Shown in pieces: positions 34,626 through 46,842 of a DNA stretch of 64,000 nucleotides. The notes below the pieces were generated by a model. The model was not told the origin of the DNA and made no database searches. It worked only from the letters and a program-made list of their open reading frames with translations. The position numbers and the translations under genes are program-made. The stretch comes from Cocos nucifera (lineage: Eukaryota > Streptophyta > Magnoliopsida > Arecales > Arecaceae), in contig QRFJ01000485.1 of NCBI GenBank assembly GCA_006176705.1, positions 1 to 64,000 on the forward strand, in the 5' to 3' direction. Numbering within the stretch: position 1 is the first letter of the stretch; every line of letters starts with the position of its first letter.

Positions 34626-36237
34626 AATTGATGCTAGAGGAAGGGCGTCTAAACCCTTATTCTAAAAGGAGTACCCAGTCGAGCAAGATGCTGCCCAAGA
34701 GAGCACCATCCTGATGATCCATTGCCACCGCCTCTCGATCGATTCCAGAATCAGCTAATTGTCAAGTTCTAGAGTAGTCACTTGCACCGCCATCTCCCCA
34801 GTCAGAGATGGTGGTCAATGCAAACCAATTCTACCTACTAGTACAGTAGATAAGGAGTCTCACGAAAGCTATGCAGGTGATGCAACAAAATCCAGCACTG
34901 GCACCCTCTGAGAAGCTATTATCAGAGCACCAAAGTCCGGAGTAGGGGAGACCCACTAGATGAAAGCCAACTGGAAAGCCCCAAAAAAGGAAAGCAGGGA
35001 TCTGTGAGTCTCTGTTCAGAGCATGATTTGACTCTTGGGAATTCTCTGCCCCCTGCAAAGCCTCCATGCTTTGAGATCCAAGATCGAGATGATGATCTCA
35101 ACCAAAAGTTGTAAGAAATGAATAAGTAGATTGAAGATCTCCACAACTTGACCCCAGCTTGGAATGATGATTTTTTCACCAACCCACCATTTACTACATA
35201 AATCATGTAGGAACCTATTCTACCAAACTTCAAGCTTCTTTAGCTTGAGAGCTATGATGGGACCTTGGATCTTGTCAATCACTTGGACTCCTTCTAGCAA
35301 GTTTTTCCATCGACTCTGAGAAGCATGGTGTGGCACTAGTACTCGGGCCTAAGTCTAGGCACCATCTATCCTTTTGATCAATTGAGCTGGGAGTTTGTGG
35401 CTCACTTCATCAATAGTCAACGCTAGCAGCAAGGGTTGGATTTCCTTATCAACATCAAGCAGTAAGAAGTAGAATCAATCCGGTCCTTCATTAGTTGCTT
35501 TAATCCAACTATCTTAGAGGTCTGAAATTTAGACCAATCTATTGCAATGGCCACTCTAAAGGGTGGTCTTCTGAAGAGACATTTAGGCTGAGTGATGCCA
35601 ATGCTGCAAAGAAACATCTAGTGGAAGAATCCATCAAGTCCTCTCCCCATCATGAAAGGATGACAGAAGGTCGGTGGCACTCTAGGACACCATCTAAGCA
35701 TAGACGAACTCGAACCCCACCTCGATCTTGTCAATCGAGAAGCCCTAACAAGAGAATAAAGTGAAGTCTTTCTAAGAAGATTCAATAACTATGTTCCTCT
35801 AAATGCTCCAAAGACTTAGGTTTTGATGTAGATCAAAGAGCAGCTATCAAGGCTAGAGAAGATGTGGTCTCACCCCAGCCAGTGCAATCCTAATAAGTTT
35901 TGCTTTTACCATCATAACTACTACGATCACGATACCGAAGAATGCATTCAATTCTAAGATGAAATTGAGGAGCTAATTCGATGGGGGCAGTTGGACCGAT
36001 TTCTTCAGCATCAGCCTAAGAGATGAGAGGATCGATCAAGGGTGCTTCCATAATCGGAGCAACCTTGAAGGAAAGAACCAGAAGAAGACCAACCTCCACT
36101 GAAGATTATCAACACGATAACTAAGGGACATTGATAGGAGGGAGCTAGTAGATCCACAGAACTAGCAAAGAGGTGAAGAACTAAAGAGTCTATCACTTTT
36201 ACTAAGAAAGATGCATAAGGAGTCTAGTTCCTGCATA
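34626..36237 (+). pseudogene. G1d primer region and gag, heavily decayed
   Basis: AATTGATGCTAGAGGAAGG follows the LTR. The gag ATG is at 34688 (MLPKRAPS). Then come LESYDG near 35246-35264, a piece equal to MATLKGGL near 35548-35575, and the zinc-knuckle remnant FCFYHHNYYDHDTEECIQF near 35898-35955. Many stops and shifts; only similarity to G1b and G1a identifies it. Confidence 0.7.
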
Positions 36238-37615
36238 ATGACATGATTGTAGTTTCTTTAAACATTGCAAACTATGATGTATGCCATGTCTTGATTGATA
36301 ATGAAAGTTCTACTGATATCTTATTTTATGATTTTTCCAAAATGTCTATATCTAAAAATTGATTGAGGCCACTAAATTCTCTGCTAGTAAGATTCACTAA
36401 CGATACAGTACTAGTTGAAGGGATAATCACCTTACCCATAGTAGTAGATCGATTTTCTGAGCAATTCCAAGCTTAGATTGATTTTTTGGTGGTTAAAGCT
36501 CTCTTGGCCTACAATACTATCCTTGGATGACCTAGACTTAGTGCACTCCAAGCTTTGGTGTCCACGTATCATTTGAAGGTCAAATTTTCAATAGAGTATA
36601 GGTCTGAGAGATCCAAGGTGACCAAGCCCTAGCGCGCCATTGCTATATAATTACTTTACAAGAAGACAAATAGTCTGAAGCATGTCCCATGGAAGGGCTA
36701 GATGTTTGAGATGAGTTAACTGAGGAGCATGGGGAACCTATTAATGATCTTCTTACAATCTCCTTAGAAGATGGAAATAAAGATCATACTGTTTAGATCA
36801 GCTCAAATTTGGATGAGGTAACTAAAAGGCAACTCACTACCTTTTTGCAAAGAAATATAAATATTTTTGCTTGGGCTCCTATAGATATGCCTGGTATTGA
36901 TGCCGACATGATGGTTCACCATTTGAACATGGATCATACATGCTGACCTATAAAATAGAAAAAGTGAAGTTTTGCACCAGAGCACTAGAAAGCAATTATG
37001 AAAGAGGAGGACAAATTGCTTAAAGCCGAATCCATTTGAGAGGTGTCCTACCTAGATTGGATTGTAAATATAGTTCTTGTCAAAAAAATAAATGAAAAGT
37101 GATGAATATGCATAGACTTCACCAACTTAAATAAAGCATATCCAAAAGATAGCTATCCTCTACCTTGGATTAATTAATTGGTAGATGCAACCTTGGGTCA
37201 TGAGCTCCTCACCTTCATAGATGCTTTTTTTGGCTATAATCAAATTTAGATAGCACCAGAAGATAAGAAAAAACTACCTTTATTAGGATTATGCCTTTTC
37301 ATTTGAAGAATGCAAGTTCAACTTACCAGCATCTAGTAAATAAAATTTTCAAGGAGCAGATCAACCGCAATATGAAAATCTATGTAGTGATATGCTTGTC
37401 AAAAGTAAGTCCTTAAGGAATCATATTGAAGACCTGAAGAAGACTTTCAACACCCTTTGAAGGTACAAAATAAAGTTGAACCCAACAAAATATATCTTTG
37501 GAGTAACCTCAAAAATATTTCTGGGGTTCATGATGTCAAAGCAGTGCATAAAGGTAAACTCAATGCAAATCCAAGCAATTTAAGAGATGACCACACCAAG
37601 GATAATAAAGAAAGT
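36238..37615 (+). pseudogene. G1d protease and reverse transcriptase, decayed
   Basis: The protease-like part reads LIDNESSTDILFYD near 36289-36330. An RT remnant spans about 37070-37600: NKAYPKDSYPLP near 37132-37170, FIDAFFGYNQI near 37216-37248, LKNASSTYQHLVNKIF near 37303-37350. The catalytic box is damaged (IYVVICLSK). The frame ends at 37615, where LTR X was inserted, and continues at 40035. Confidence 0.75.
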
Positions 37616-37867
37616 GTAACACTCCACCCTTGCTAACTATGGGTGATGGTGCCAAATCCTACCCTTATCTAAAGGTTAAAAAAAAATCTATGCTATAACT
37701 AAACTGCAATATCTTTTAAACTTGCTTAATCCACTAAAGCAAATATCTTAATTTAACACATCAAATCACATAAACAATCCTCAGGATTCCAAATTTACAA
37801 AACCATACTTTATTCATTCATTCTATTCATTAAACCATTCTTTTAATACACACCTTCTTAAAATACT

Positions 37868-37894
37868 TACACACACACACACACATATATATAT
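37868..37894. repeat. (AC)n(AT)n microsatellite
   Basis: An uninterrupted dinucleotide AC run passes into AT within LTR X. Confidence 0.95.
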
Positions 37895-39349
37895 GATAGT
37901 CTCAAACTTAACTATAACAATAGAATATAATACAACCCACCACTTTCAACTATCTCTATCTCTGTTATACATGATCTACTCTTCATATATGGTAACTACT
38001 AATACATAAGCTGATACAACCCTCTAAGCTCAACTACTCCAAAATAGTAGGTAAAAAGAGTGAGGGATGAGACTTGGAGAAGTCTCAGTGAGTGAATAAT
38101 CAATCTATCCATGAAAAACTAGAAAACATAGCTATAATACTCATTATCATAATATATGATTTATATTTCTACTGCACTTTCAAATAAGTATGAATAAAAA
38201 AAGAGTAAAATCATAATTGAATCACTTTGCTGAAAGAAAGCTTTGCTATGCTAAAATAAATTATAGTACACTGACTTATTTGAGATCTATGCCTTACATA
38301 CACACTACCTACCAACAACACATTCATGAAAGCTATTGCTTACTGAACAAAAATACAACCATGTAAACAATTAAATAACATCAAGCTGCTAACTACCGCC
38401 GACTACACCCTAGCACATCCCTACCAAGGGTAGTCGATAGGTCACTATAGAATCAAATAAGACTGTGGAGGTGCTAGCTAGATACCTTTGACTACACCCC
38501 AGTACACCCCAAGGGCAGTCGATACAGCATTGTTAGATAGAGCTCCACTGGACAAAGTTTCACTATGGAGGTGCCAGCTAAATATTTCTTTTCCATAAGT
38601 AATATCATAATTCACCACATAGGTTGATCACTCCTATAGGTCACCTGCTAAAACTAATTCAATAAAATATTTTCTACTCAAAGCTTGCCTTGCTATTTCC
38701 ACAGAAATATACATATACACATATGATACATATATATAACTTGTCAACCATAACAACGACTTCCATCACCATAGTTACAATCACACAATCAATGCAACAT
38801 AAATGAAGAACAATTCACTTTCAAATGAGTGTCAATCAACTATATTAACACCTTTTAAAACATAATGCCATGCTACTAAAAGTCAATCAATTATATGATT
38901 CTTACCTCAAGGAATTAGAACTACTGCCCTCAACACCTACTTCTTATTTTTTCCACAATCAGCAACTTCCAGCTCTTCCAATCAATCTATAACTAAATTC
39001 TCTACCTCCAACAAAAATTCTATTTGAAATTAACTAAGAATAGGACCTTCTCCAACCCTCCTTCTCTCCTATATCCTTTTTGAAGAATTAAAACTTTAAA
39101 CAAAAATAAAGAAATCAGTAGCCTTATCATTTTGTAAAAGAATAAACTAAAGAGAGGTTGCTAGGTATCAATTCAATAAGAATCCACCCAATTTCTAGCT
39201 AAATAGGTGTTACTCTAATGAATTTCCTAGCTATTTCTTTATAACCTCAAGCTGCTTTGTCATCCCATTTAAAATGATTTGAAACTCATAACTTAAAATA
39301 CTGATGGTTTATAATTGCTCTCAGAAATTTTTCATAAACCAAGATGTCT

Positions 39350-39490
39350 CGCTCTTAGGTCGAGTCATCTCAACACAACTAAGTCCTCTCAATTTTGAAT
39401 CGAGTCATCTCACTCTCAAGAAAATAGAAACTTATTTCTGTCACCTAAAACTCGAGTCATCTCAAGTTCAGGTTGAGACATCTCGATCCC
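39350..39490. repeat. Repeated CGAGTCATCTCA motif in LTR X
   Basis: CGAGTCATCTCA occurs near 39360, 39410 and 39452, with a related TTGAGACATCTCGATC near 39473-39488 and shorter ATGTCTCGC and AGTCCTCTCA variants between. Spacing is about 40-50 bp. The motif is partly palindromic (GAGTCATCTC against GAGATGACTC). The 65-residue ORF covering it is not a credible gene. Confidence 0.6.
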
Positions 39491-40034
39491 CAAAGTTTTA
39501 GAAATTTTAGTTTGATACTCTGTTCACAACTTTACTGAATGCTGCTTTTATTTACATTTCTTTTTTTAAGTTAATGTTCTCTCTCTATTAACTTTAAAAT
39601 ATAAATATAAATAAGAAATACCTTCCTATTTGGAATCAATAAAAATATCACAAAAATCAAAATCTTTAAGATATGATACCAAAATTTGGGTTCTAGTTCA
39701 AATTTTCTTAAATTCGAAACTCTTAAAACTTTCTTGCTTTAGAATGAATAGGTTAAAAGATCTAAAAATTCATTAAAAATGACTTTATGACTCACCAACA
39801 CCCAATGATCAATTATCATTAATTTTTATTTTAAGAAAATTCATATTTTATAAAGCTTCCCATATAGATGCTAGCTTTCAGACTTAGAAAAGTTTTAGAA
39901 CTCGCAGTGCCAGATAGTCATAATATATGCTCAAATGGCTTAAACATACTATAAATAGACTACTATGGTACACATACCCAAACATAAATATTTTAATCTA
40001 TTATTTGCTAGTTTGAGATATTATAGGAAATCCA

Positions 40035-40425
40035 ATACCTGATGGGAAAAGTTGTGGTGCTGAACCATTTTGTCTCAATATCGCTAGAATGCTGCTTGCC
40101 TTTCTTCTAGGTGCTTAAGCAACCTAAAAACTTTCAATGGACTTAGGAATGTTAGCAAGCCTTTGAGGAATTGAAGAGCTACCTCAGTTCTTCTCCTCTT
40201 CTTATCAAACCCAAGCCCAATGAAGAATTATTTTTATACTTGGTAGTCTCACCTGTGGCCATCAATGCCATCTTGATCAACGAGGAGAACAAAATTCAAC
40301 AACCCATTTATTATATCAGTCGGATCCTGAGGAATGCTGAAACAAGATATACCAAGTTAGAGAAACTCACTTTTACTTTATTGATTACAATAAGAAAGCT
40401 TTGACCTTACTTTCAAGGGCACCCA
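40035..40425 (+). pseudogene. G1d RNase H, continued after LTR X
   Basis: It resumes with the connection segment and gives an open stretch at 40171-40404 (SYLSSSPLLIKPKPNEELFLY, IYYISRILRNAETRYTKLEK), the first RNase H of a Ty3 element. It ends with YFQGHPC at 40425, where C2b begins. Confidence 0.8.
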
Positions 40426-41998
40426 TGTAAGGTTTGATCAACATGGCAAAAGTGATAGATTTCAAAAATTTTGATCTATCAAACCCTAATTCCTAGGGCC
40501 GACCTTGAAGAATTTCAATCACATACATGCAAAAAAAATATGATTAGAAAACATTCTCTTAATAATCTGATTTGAAGAAGATTTATTTTCTTGAGGCACC
40601 CACGTGTTCACCCTCTAACAGTAATCCATACAAAGATTAACTTCAAGAACAATTCCTGAACCCTTGTTTGTTGAATTCTGTCCTATAATTCCTTGGATTT
40701 TCTTCTCACTTCTTCCCTCATGTTTATTCTTCTTTTTATTCTCTCTTAGCCTTCTTAAATAATATTCCTAACCCTTGTCTTAAAGAAAACTCCTCGTATT
40801 AGTTAGGACCTTATCTAGAGGAAGACTTCTTGTCTTAATCAATACCTTATCTGAAAGAAAGGAAGGAAGAGAATTTAATTGGACTTCTGAATTTGGAATG
40901 TCCGACACCTCAAATTTGAAACTTATTTATAGTTTGAGATGGAGCACCAATCATACCTTTTCCAGTTGCTTATCAGTCCTCCAAAAGCTTTGTCAAGAGA
41001 CTAGAGAAGTCCTTTAAAGTAGAAGGAGTCTTGAAGGTGCCTAGAAATTACGTAAATTCTGATTTTTGCTTTTGGAATGTTGTATATACAACTTTCCATG
41101 ATTTATTCTAAATTTTATTTGAATTTTCTCTTGATAAGGCATGGGATAAGGGGAGAGAGAGCCTCAGATAAGGTGTTAACCAAGAGTCCTGAAAGCAGAA
41201 GAACTTTTGGTGCCATTCAATCTAAGACTACGCAACTCTTCGCATAGTTTCTTGGGAGAAATAATTTCTGCACCCACCATCTTAGACCAGTCAAAGATGG
41301 TAGGCATCATGAAGGAAAGAGAGTTCCAGGGGAGCACCACATAGGTCAACGCCCCCTTTTAGAAGGACTTCTAGTCTTTCTTAATACCAAAAAAGTTCAT
41401 GTCATAACCTTCATACACACTTAACCATATCCAGAACATCCTGTTCATGATTTAATGTCATGATTGAGTATGAATCAAAAATATGGGCTTATGTACATAA
41501 GGTACCATGGTGATCTTCAGTCAAAGGATCACTTGCATAGCTCCCACTTAAAGAACTATCTTTTGACATATAAGTAAGATTTCATAAGATATTCTCTTTT
41601 AGCAAGTCAATTTAATGAACTCATTTCTCGATGAGCATCCACATCCTTGTATTAACATCCCCACATAAGTGGCTTATGAGATCTGCCACCCTCTCCATCG
41701 AGCATACATATGATGTGCCAGTCTATCCAGAATATTGATCCCTAACTCAATGTTCCTACGACTAGAAATATTTAAAATTAGGATTTTAGGATTTTATATC
41801 TCACAGGCATGTCCTATCCATGTCTCCTAAAATCATTATCCTAATATTTAGGGTTCATCATAATCTTTAAATATATGATGAATAAAATACCTCATTTTAT
41901 TAATATCAGAATAAATATTATTATATGAGTTGAAGATTATATAGAAAAGTTTCATCACATCACACATGTGATTGGCTTGTAGGACACTTATTCTTTCA
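40426..41998 (-). repeat. C2b 3' LTR (1573 bp)
   Basis: On the - strand it starts TGAAAGAATAAGTGTCC (41998) and ends ...AAACCTTACA (40426). It matches the C2 solo LTR at 2905-5373 at both ends and in blocks such as CACCCACGTGTTCACCCTC, but lacks about 0.9 kb present there. It interrupts G1d RNase H after ACCCA. The other end of C2b is outside the window, so the duplication cannot be checked. Confidence 0.85.
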
Positions 41999-43076
41999 AT
42001 ATCCCACTTGCACTAAAGCCAATCATCCTTATAACTCAAACCCATATCATTGAAATGGTGATCAAATAGTTGCTGTGGTAAAGACTTAGTGAATGGATTT
42101 GCTATATTATTCTTAGTATCTACTCATTCTAATACATCTTATCTCTCGATAATCTTTCAAATGAGGTGGAACCGTCTAAGGGTGTGCTTTGATCTACGGT
42201 GAGACTTTGGTTTCTTGGCTTAGATTACTGCACCAATATTGTCACAATAAAATAGTTCTAGTCATTCTATTTTAGGAACCACTCTCAGATCACCAATGAA
42301 TTTTTTTCATCTAGATAGCTTCCTTGGCAGCTTCACTAGCAGTAATATATTCTACCTCTGTTGTTGAGTCAGCTATAGTCTGCTATTTTAAACTTTTTCA
42401 ACTTATTATACCTCCATTTAAGATGAACAAATATCTCGATATTAACTTGCTATCATCCGGATCGATTAAAAACTAGAATCAGTATAATCTTTTAGTTTTA
42501 ACTCTGACCCTTCATAAATCAGAAAAATATCTTTAGATCTTCTTAGATACTTAAGAATGCTTTTCACATCTTTTCAATGATCCTCCTTTGAATCAGGTTG
42601 ATATTTGATGACTATGCCTAAAGCATAAGCCACATCAGGTCTGGTACATAACATGACATACATAATTGATCCTACTATTAAAGCATAAGGGATCGAATTC
42701 ATTCTTTCTCTTTCTTTTGATGTCTTAGGAGACATCTTCTTAGAGAAATGTATACCTTGAGTTACAGGCAAGAAAATCTCTTTTACTTTCTTTCATACTA
42801 AACATTTTCAACACTAACTCAATGTACCTAGATTAGGATAAGCCTAGCATCCTATTAGATCTATCTCTATAGATCTTTATTTCAAGAATATAAGATGCTT
42901 TATCCAAAGTTTCATGGAAAACTTATTTGATAGCCAAGTCTTAACTAATTGGAGCATTGGGACATCATTCCTAATAAGTAATATGTCATCGATATATAAA
43001 ACCTGGTACTCCCACTAGCCTTCTTTTATACACGTGGTTCATCCATATTTTTAATAAAGCCAAACTCTTTGACTAT
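41999..43076 (-). pseudogene. C2b copia RNase H and reverse transcriptase, truncated by G1b
   Basis: On the - strand, next to the LTR, lies a purine tract (AAGTGGGATAT), then decayed RNase H (42000-42500) and RT. The open piece 42771-42574 reads MPVTQGIHFSKKMSPKTSKE and IMYVMLCTRPDVAYALG, homologous to RHGIHLSKKMCPSTPEE of C1a. A YIDDILLI-like box lies near 42980-42960. It stops at 43076, where the G1b LTR begins; the 5' part of C2b should be beyond G1b. Confidence 0.8.
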
Positions 43077-44239
43077 TGTTGGTGTGAAATCTGGCCATTG
43101 TTGAGATCTACAAAATAAGTCTCATTTGGAGTCAGGGGTGGTGGCTCCAGCAAGACCCTTCAATAATCAAGTCAGCTCTTTCGATCAATAGAAATGGAAT
43201 ACGTAGAGAGATTCTAGCAGAGTTTTGAGGAAGAGAAGCAGAGCTTTTTTCTTTTTTTGAAAGTGCATATGGAGGGTCTCTTATATGGATGGAGCCTATA
43301 ACAAACTAATAGTGACGGCTGCAACCATTCGGTAGTGGACCGTTCAGGGCCACGTGGAGTTTATTATGGGAGGATAGTGTCTATTATCGCAATGGCTGAG
43401 CCCATCGGGGTCCAATGATCGAAGCTCAGATTGGAGAGATTGATGATTCTTTTGGCTATATCGAGGATGGGTGCCGAGGTCCTCTAGGGCTGTTAGATGG
43501 AGTTTGGAGGGAGTTTAGCTATTTGGAGGAGTTCGTCTGAAGAAGAAATTTGAAAGAAGTTCGACTATTGGAGGAGTTCGGGTGAAGGAGAAGTTCGATA
43601 GGAGTTCGACTATTGGAGGAGTCCGATTGGGGGAGGAGTCTAGCTGAAGAAAAGTTTGAAAGGAGTTCAACTACTGGAGGAGTCCGACTGAAGAAGAAGT
43701 TTGGAAGGAGTTCGACGGTTGGAGGTGTCCAACTGAAGGAGAAGCCCGAAAGGAGTTCAACTATTGAAGGAGTCTGACTGTTGGAGGAGTCTGGCTAAAG
43801 AAGAAGTTTAGAGGAGTTTCAACTATCGAAGGAGTCCAACTGGAAGGAGAAGTTTAGGAGGAGTTTAACTATTGGAGGAGTCTGGCTGAAGGAGAAGTTT
43901 GGAAGGATTTCGGCCATTGGAGGAGTCCGATTGAAGGAGAAACTTAGAAGGAGTTCAACTGTTGGAGGAGTCTGACTGAAGGAGAAGTTCGGAAGTTCAA
44001 CTGTTGGAGGAGTCTAACTGAAGGAGAAGTTTAGGAGTTCAACTATTAGAGGAGTCTGACTGAAGGAGAAGTTTGGGAGAAGTCTGACTGTTGGAGGCGT
44101 CTGGCTGAAGAAGAAGTTCGGAAGGAGTTCAACTGCTGGAGGAGGCCCGAGGTTTAACCATGGAGGCTACTGTTGGGCAGGATCCTTCCAAGATCAAGCA
44201 TCCAGCTAAACTTCGGTAGGAGCGGGTTTATCCCCAACA
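43077..44239 (-). repeat. G1b 3' LTR (1163 bp) with a ~40-bp minisatellite
   Basis: On the - strand it starts TGTTGGGGATAAACCC (44239) and ends GATTTCACACCAACA (43077). The outer part near 43090-43440 matches the 3' ends of the other G1 LTRs (GGTGGCTCCAGCA; CCGTTCAGGGCCACGTGGAG). The centre, about 43500-44150, is an array of roughly 15 imperfect ~40-bp units built on TTGGAGGAGTCTGACTGAAG. In G1a and G1c only a few ~36-bp units stand there. Confidence 0.85.
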
Positions 44240-44547
44240 CTAGTTTTACTTCTCTCGAGTTTGAAGTTCAAGAGAAGGGAGTACCAAGTGTGACTGTCGA
44301 AGTCCCTTTCCATTTCCTACGCTTGCTAAGATGAGGGATTTCTTGGTGCTTTTGCACCAATATCGAAGCTTCATAAATTTGAGGTGATCCGAAGAGACGT
44401 CTTTGGAGCTCCATGCCAAAACTCTTCCAAGGGTATGGCATCATTATGGGCCTATCCACCATCAGTCTCTGCCATGATAGAGGAGGCACGCATCGACCAT
44501 AGGCCGGTCGAAGGGGATTCACAATCATAACCATCTAGAATCCTCAA
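44240..44547. other. Region between the G1b LTR and the antisense promoter
   Basis: About 310 bp, the same length as in G1a (29303-29609). Next to the LTR a purine tract is present on the - strand (CGAGAGAAGTAAAACTAG). An ORF on the - strand (44534-44268) has no counterpart in G1a and is not supported. Confidence 0.5.
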
Positions 44548-44557
44548 GGCTATTTAA
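44548..44557 (+). promoter_or_regulatory. TATA-like box of the G1b antisense gene
   Basis: GGCTATTTAA, identical to the G1a box (29293-29302, - strand) and 320 bp before the ATG at 44871, against 317 in G1a. A CT-rich presumed 5' UTR (44558-44870) follows. Confidence 0.68.
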
Positions 44558-45627
44558 CCCATTTTCTTCCCCCAAGTCGTTACCTCTCCCGAAATCTTCT
44601 TCCTCCTCTTCTTCTAATTTTTTTTCTCTCTATCGTGTGAGAGCTCAAGCTTTCCCTTTTGTTTCCTTTGATCCCAAGTGTTCTTCTATCTGTCTTTTGT
44701 AGCCTTCGTCATCTCTCTGCCTCTTCCAATCGACTTAGGTCAGCTTCACTATTCTTGCTCGAGTTATTTTGCATTCTTTACTTTCCGCTCCTTAGGTCTC
44801 TTTGTCAAAGTTTTTTGTGCTTCATTTTCTTAGCTTGTCGAGCATTTTTTAAGATTTTGATTTGATCCAAATGTCCACCGAGGAATCCCAATCGACCTGC
44901 TCGGAGAGTTCGGCTCCTCTAGACTTAGCGAACCTATCTCCCAGGGAGGCCGAGCTTTCTGAGTTGCCCCCTCCTTCCTTTGCATCGATAGTTATTGCTT
45001 GCCAACTTCGACCTAATTATCTTTTGTTAGCTAGGATTTAGTTCGCTATTCCCTCTGAATATGAGCTCAAACTTTTTGGACCCAATGATAGGGCCTGCTC
45101 TCCACCTTCCGATCGAATCTGCCTATATTTAGAGGCTCTTCGAGCTGGGCTTAGGTTATCCTTACCCTCTTTCATGGCCAACCTATTTAGATTTCTCAAC
45201 ATCTTTCTTGCTGCTATGGCACCGAACTCCTTTAGGTTCATCGTAAGATTTCTTTCCTTGTGTACCATGGTAGACGTTCAACCAACCATTTTCTTATTTT
45301 GAACTTTCTTTATCTTCAAATGCCACCTGACTGCTAAGGATTGGTGGTATGTGTCCCCCCAATTTGATAGGAAAGGATTACTTAAGGGCACCCCCTCTTC
45401 CATCCATGGCTAGAAGGAGAAATTCTTCTTCATCTCAAACCCATCCTTAAGGTTAGGACTTTCTTCATGGGGGGAGATAAGGAACTCAGTCCGCCGAGCT
45501 CTAGGCCTGAAAAGCGAGGATTGAAGTTTGGCCGATATATTGAAGGGCTTTAACATTCTGCCAATTTCTGACCTTTTGGATGAGCAGATCCTATTTAACC
45601 TCGACCTCAGTCCCCTAAATCCGATAG

Positions 45628-45721
45628 GTAGTCTTATTTTTTTGATCAGTTATGGGGTGTTCTTTATCTAGAACTCAACTTTTCTTTGACCTTTCTTGAC
45701 TTCAAATTTTATCCTTTACAG
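45628..45721 (+). other. Intron 1 of the G1b antisense gene (94 bp)
   Basis: CCGATAG|GTAGTCTTAT to ATCCTTTACAG|ATATGACTTC, with T-rich sequence before the acceptor. Exon 1 ends with one base of a codon (757 nt), completed by AT of exon 2. The following ATG-ACT-TCT is in the frame that stays open to the next stop. Confidence 0.8.
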
Positions 45722-46155
45722 ATATGACTTCTGAAGAGCGAGACCGTTTAACCAAGAGACTTAAATCCCTCAAAAGAAAAGGCGGCCCCGTTGGAGATCT
45801 TCCAAAGAAGGCTTGCACTAGTGAGTCCAGCCATGTCATGCCAATCCAGGCCATGCCCACCCCCGAGCCTACTACCACAGTACCAAGCCCGACCTCATTC
45901 GAAGAGGTTGCTCCATCTGCTCCCCTCTAGTTGGAGGAAGCCATGGAAAAAAAGAAGAAGAGGACTGTCAGCAAGAAGGTTGGAAGGAGGGTCCGAAGCT
46001 CCAAAAGTGGGGGTCCCGACCAAGAACAAGCTTCTCTAGACAATCGAGAGGTCATCCAATCACTCATGAAGGAGAGTATTCTTCCCCATATTACGGCGAA
46101 GATGCTGCAGAGGGGCAATGTTGAGAGATTCAATGAGTCGACCACCTACCTTGAG

Positions 46156-46243
46156 GTAGTCTTTTCTCTCATAGTCTTGGTCTGGGGTCTTTTCCATTTT
46201 CGATGTCAGGGCTCCCTAATTTTAACTTGGTTTCCTATCATAG
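46156..46243 (+). other. Intron 2 of the G1b antisense gene (88 bp)
   Basis: CTACCTTGAG|GTAGTCTTTT to TTTCCTATCATAG|CTCGGGCATTAT. Exon ends match the G1a copy (TACCTCGAG and CTGGGGCATTAC). Confidence 0.8.
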
Positions 46244-46842
46244 CTCGGGCATTATCTCTTCTCCCACTCTAAGGCGATCGATGGGTCGAAGCCTCGAAGG
46301 CCCTCGAGGAAGCTCATGCGGAGGTCGAGAAGGCTCGAGTCAAAGTTAAGAGCATGAGGGTGGCTTCAAAAATTCAATCCACCGAGGTTGAGTGCCTTCA
46401 GGAAGAGTTGAGGAAGGAGCATGAGAAGATGATGAACTTGAGGATTGTCTTGGCTAAGGAGGAGGAGGAAAAGAGGAAGGCGCAAGAAGGGATTGACGCA
46501 GTGGTGAAGCGAGCAGTCGAAAGCTTCAAGTCCTCTAGGAATATGGAGGATATTAAAATAGCTTTTGCTCAGGAGGCCTTCATCGAGGGGTTTCAGATCT
46601 GCCTGGGGAGGGTTGCTGAGAATTTTTTCGAGGTAGATTTAGATCTCTTGATGGAAGAGCCCAACGATAGAGCCGATCCTTCATCCCTCGAGGTCGGAGT
46701 TATCCCGATTGATGTCCCTTCTTCTTCAACCATGGGAGCTATCCCGGAAGCTCCCAAATCCATCGCTGCAGCACCTGAGCCTACCCATGGATCGGATGCG
46801 AATGAAGATGCTCTGACCTCTCCTGTGGCCAAGCTGCCCGAG

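Larger units (their letters stand above)
37616..40034 (+). mobile_element. Solo LTR of family X inside G1d
   Basis: A 2.4 kb block starts TGTAACACTCCACCC and probably ends ATAGGAAATCCA. It interrupts the RT-RNase H junction of G1d (AATAAAGAAAG before, CTGATGGGAAAAG after, matching GTTCAGCAGCTAATAGAAAAG in G1a). A TATA box, CTATAAATAGA, is at 39949-39959. A GGGATGAGACTTGGAGAAGTC block lies near 38066-38085. The TGTAACAC start is reminiscent of Tekay/Del-type chromovirus LTRs; that assignment is a guess. I see no clear TSD. No gene is supported inside. Confidence 0.6.

Noticed and set aside
38000..40034. A possible host gene in the 2.4 kb without retrotransposon coding
   Set aside because: The block is an insertion splitting G1d RT from RNase H, begins TGTAACAC, has a second copy of its end at 31919-32065, and contains only short ORFs.
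44268..44534. An 88-residue ORF on the - strand next to the G1b LTR
   Set aside because: The equivalent region of G1a has no such frame, and the stretch is the promoter side of the antisense gene.
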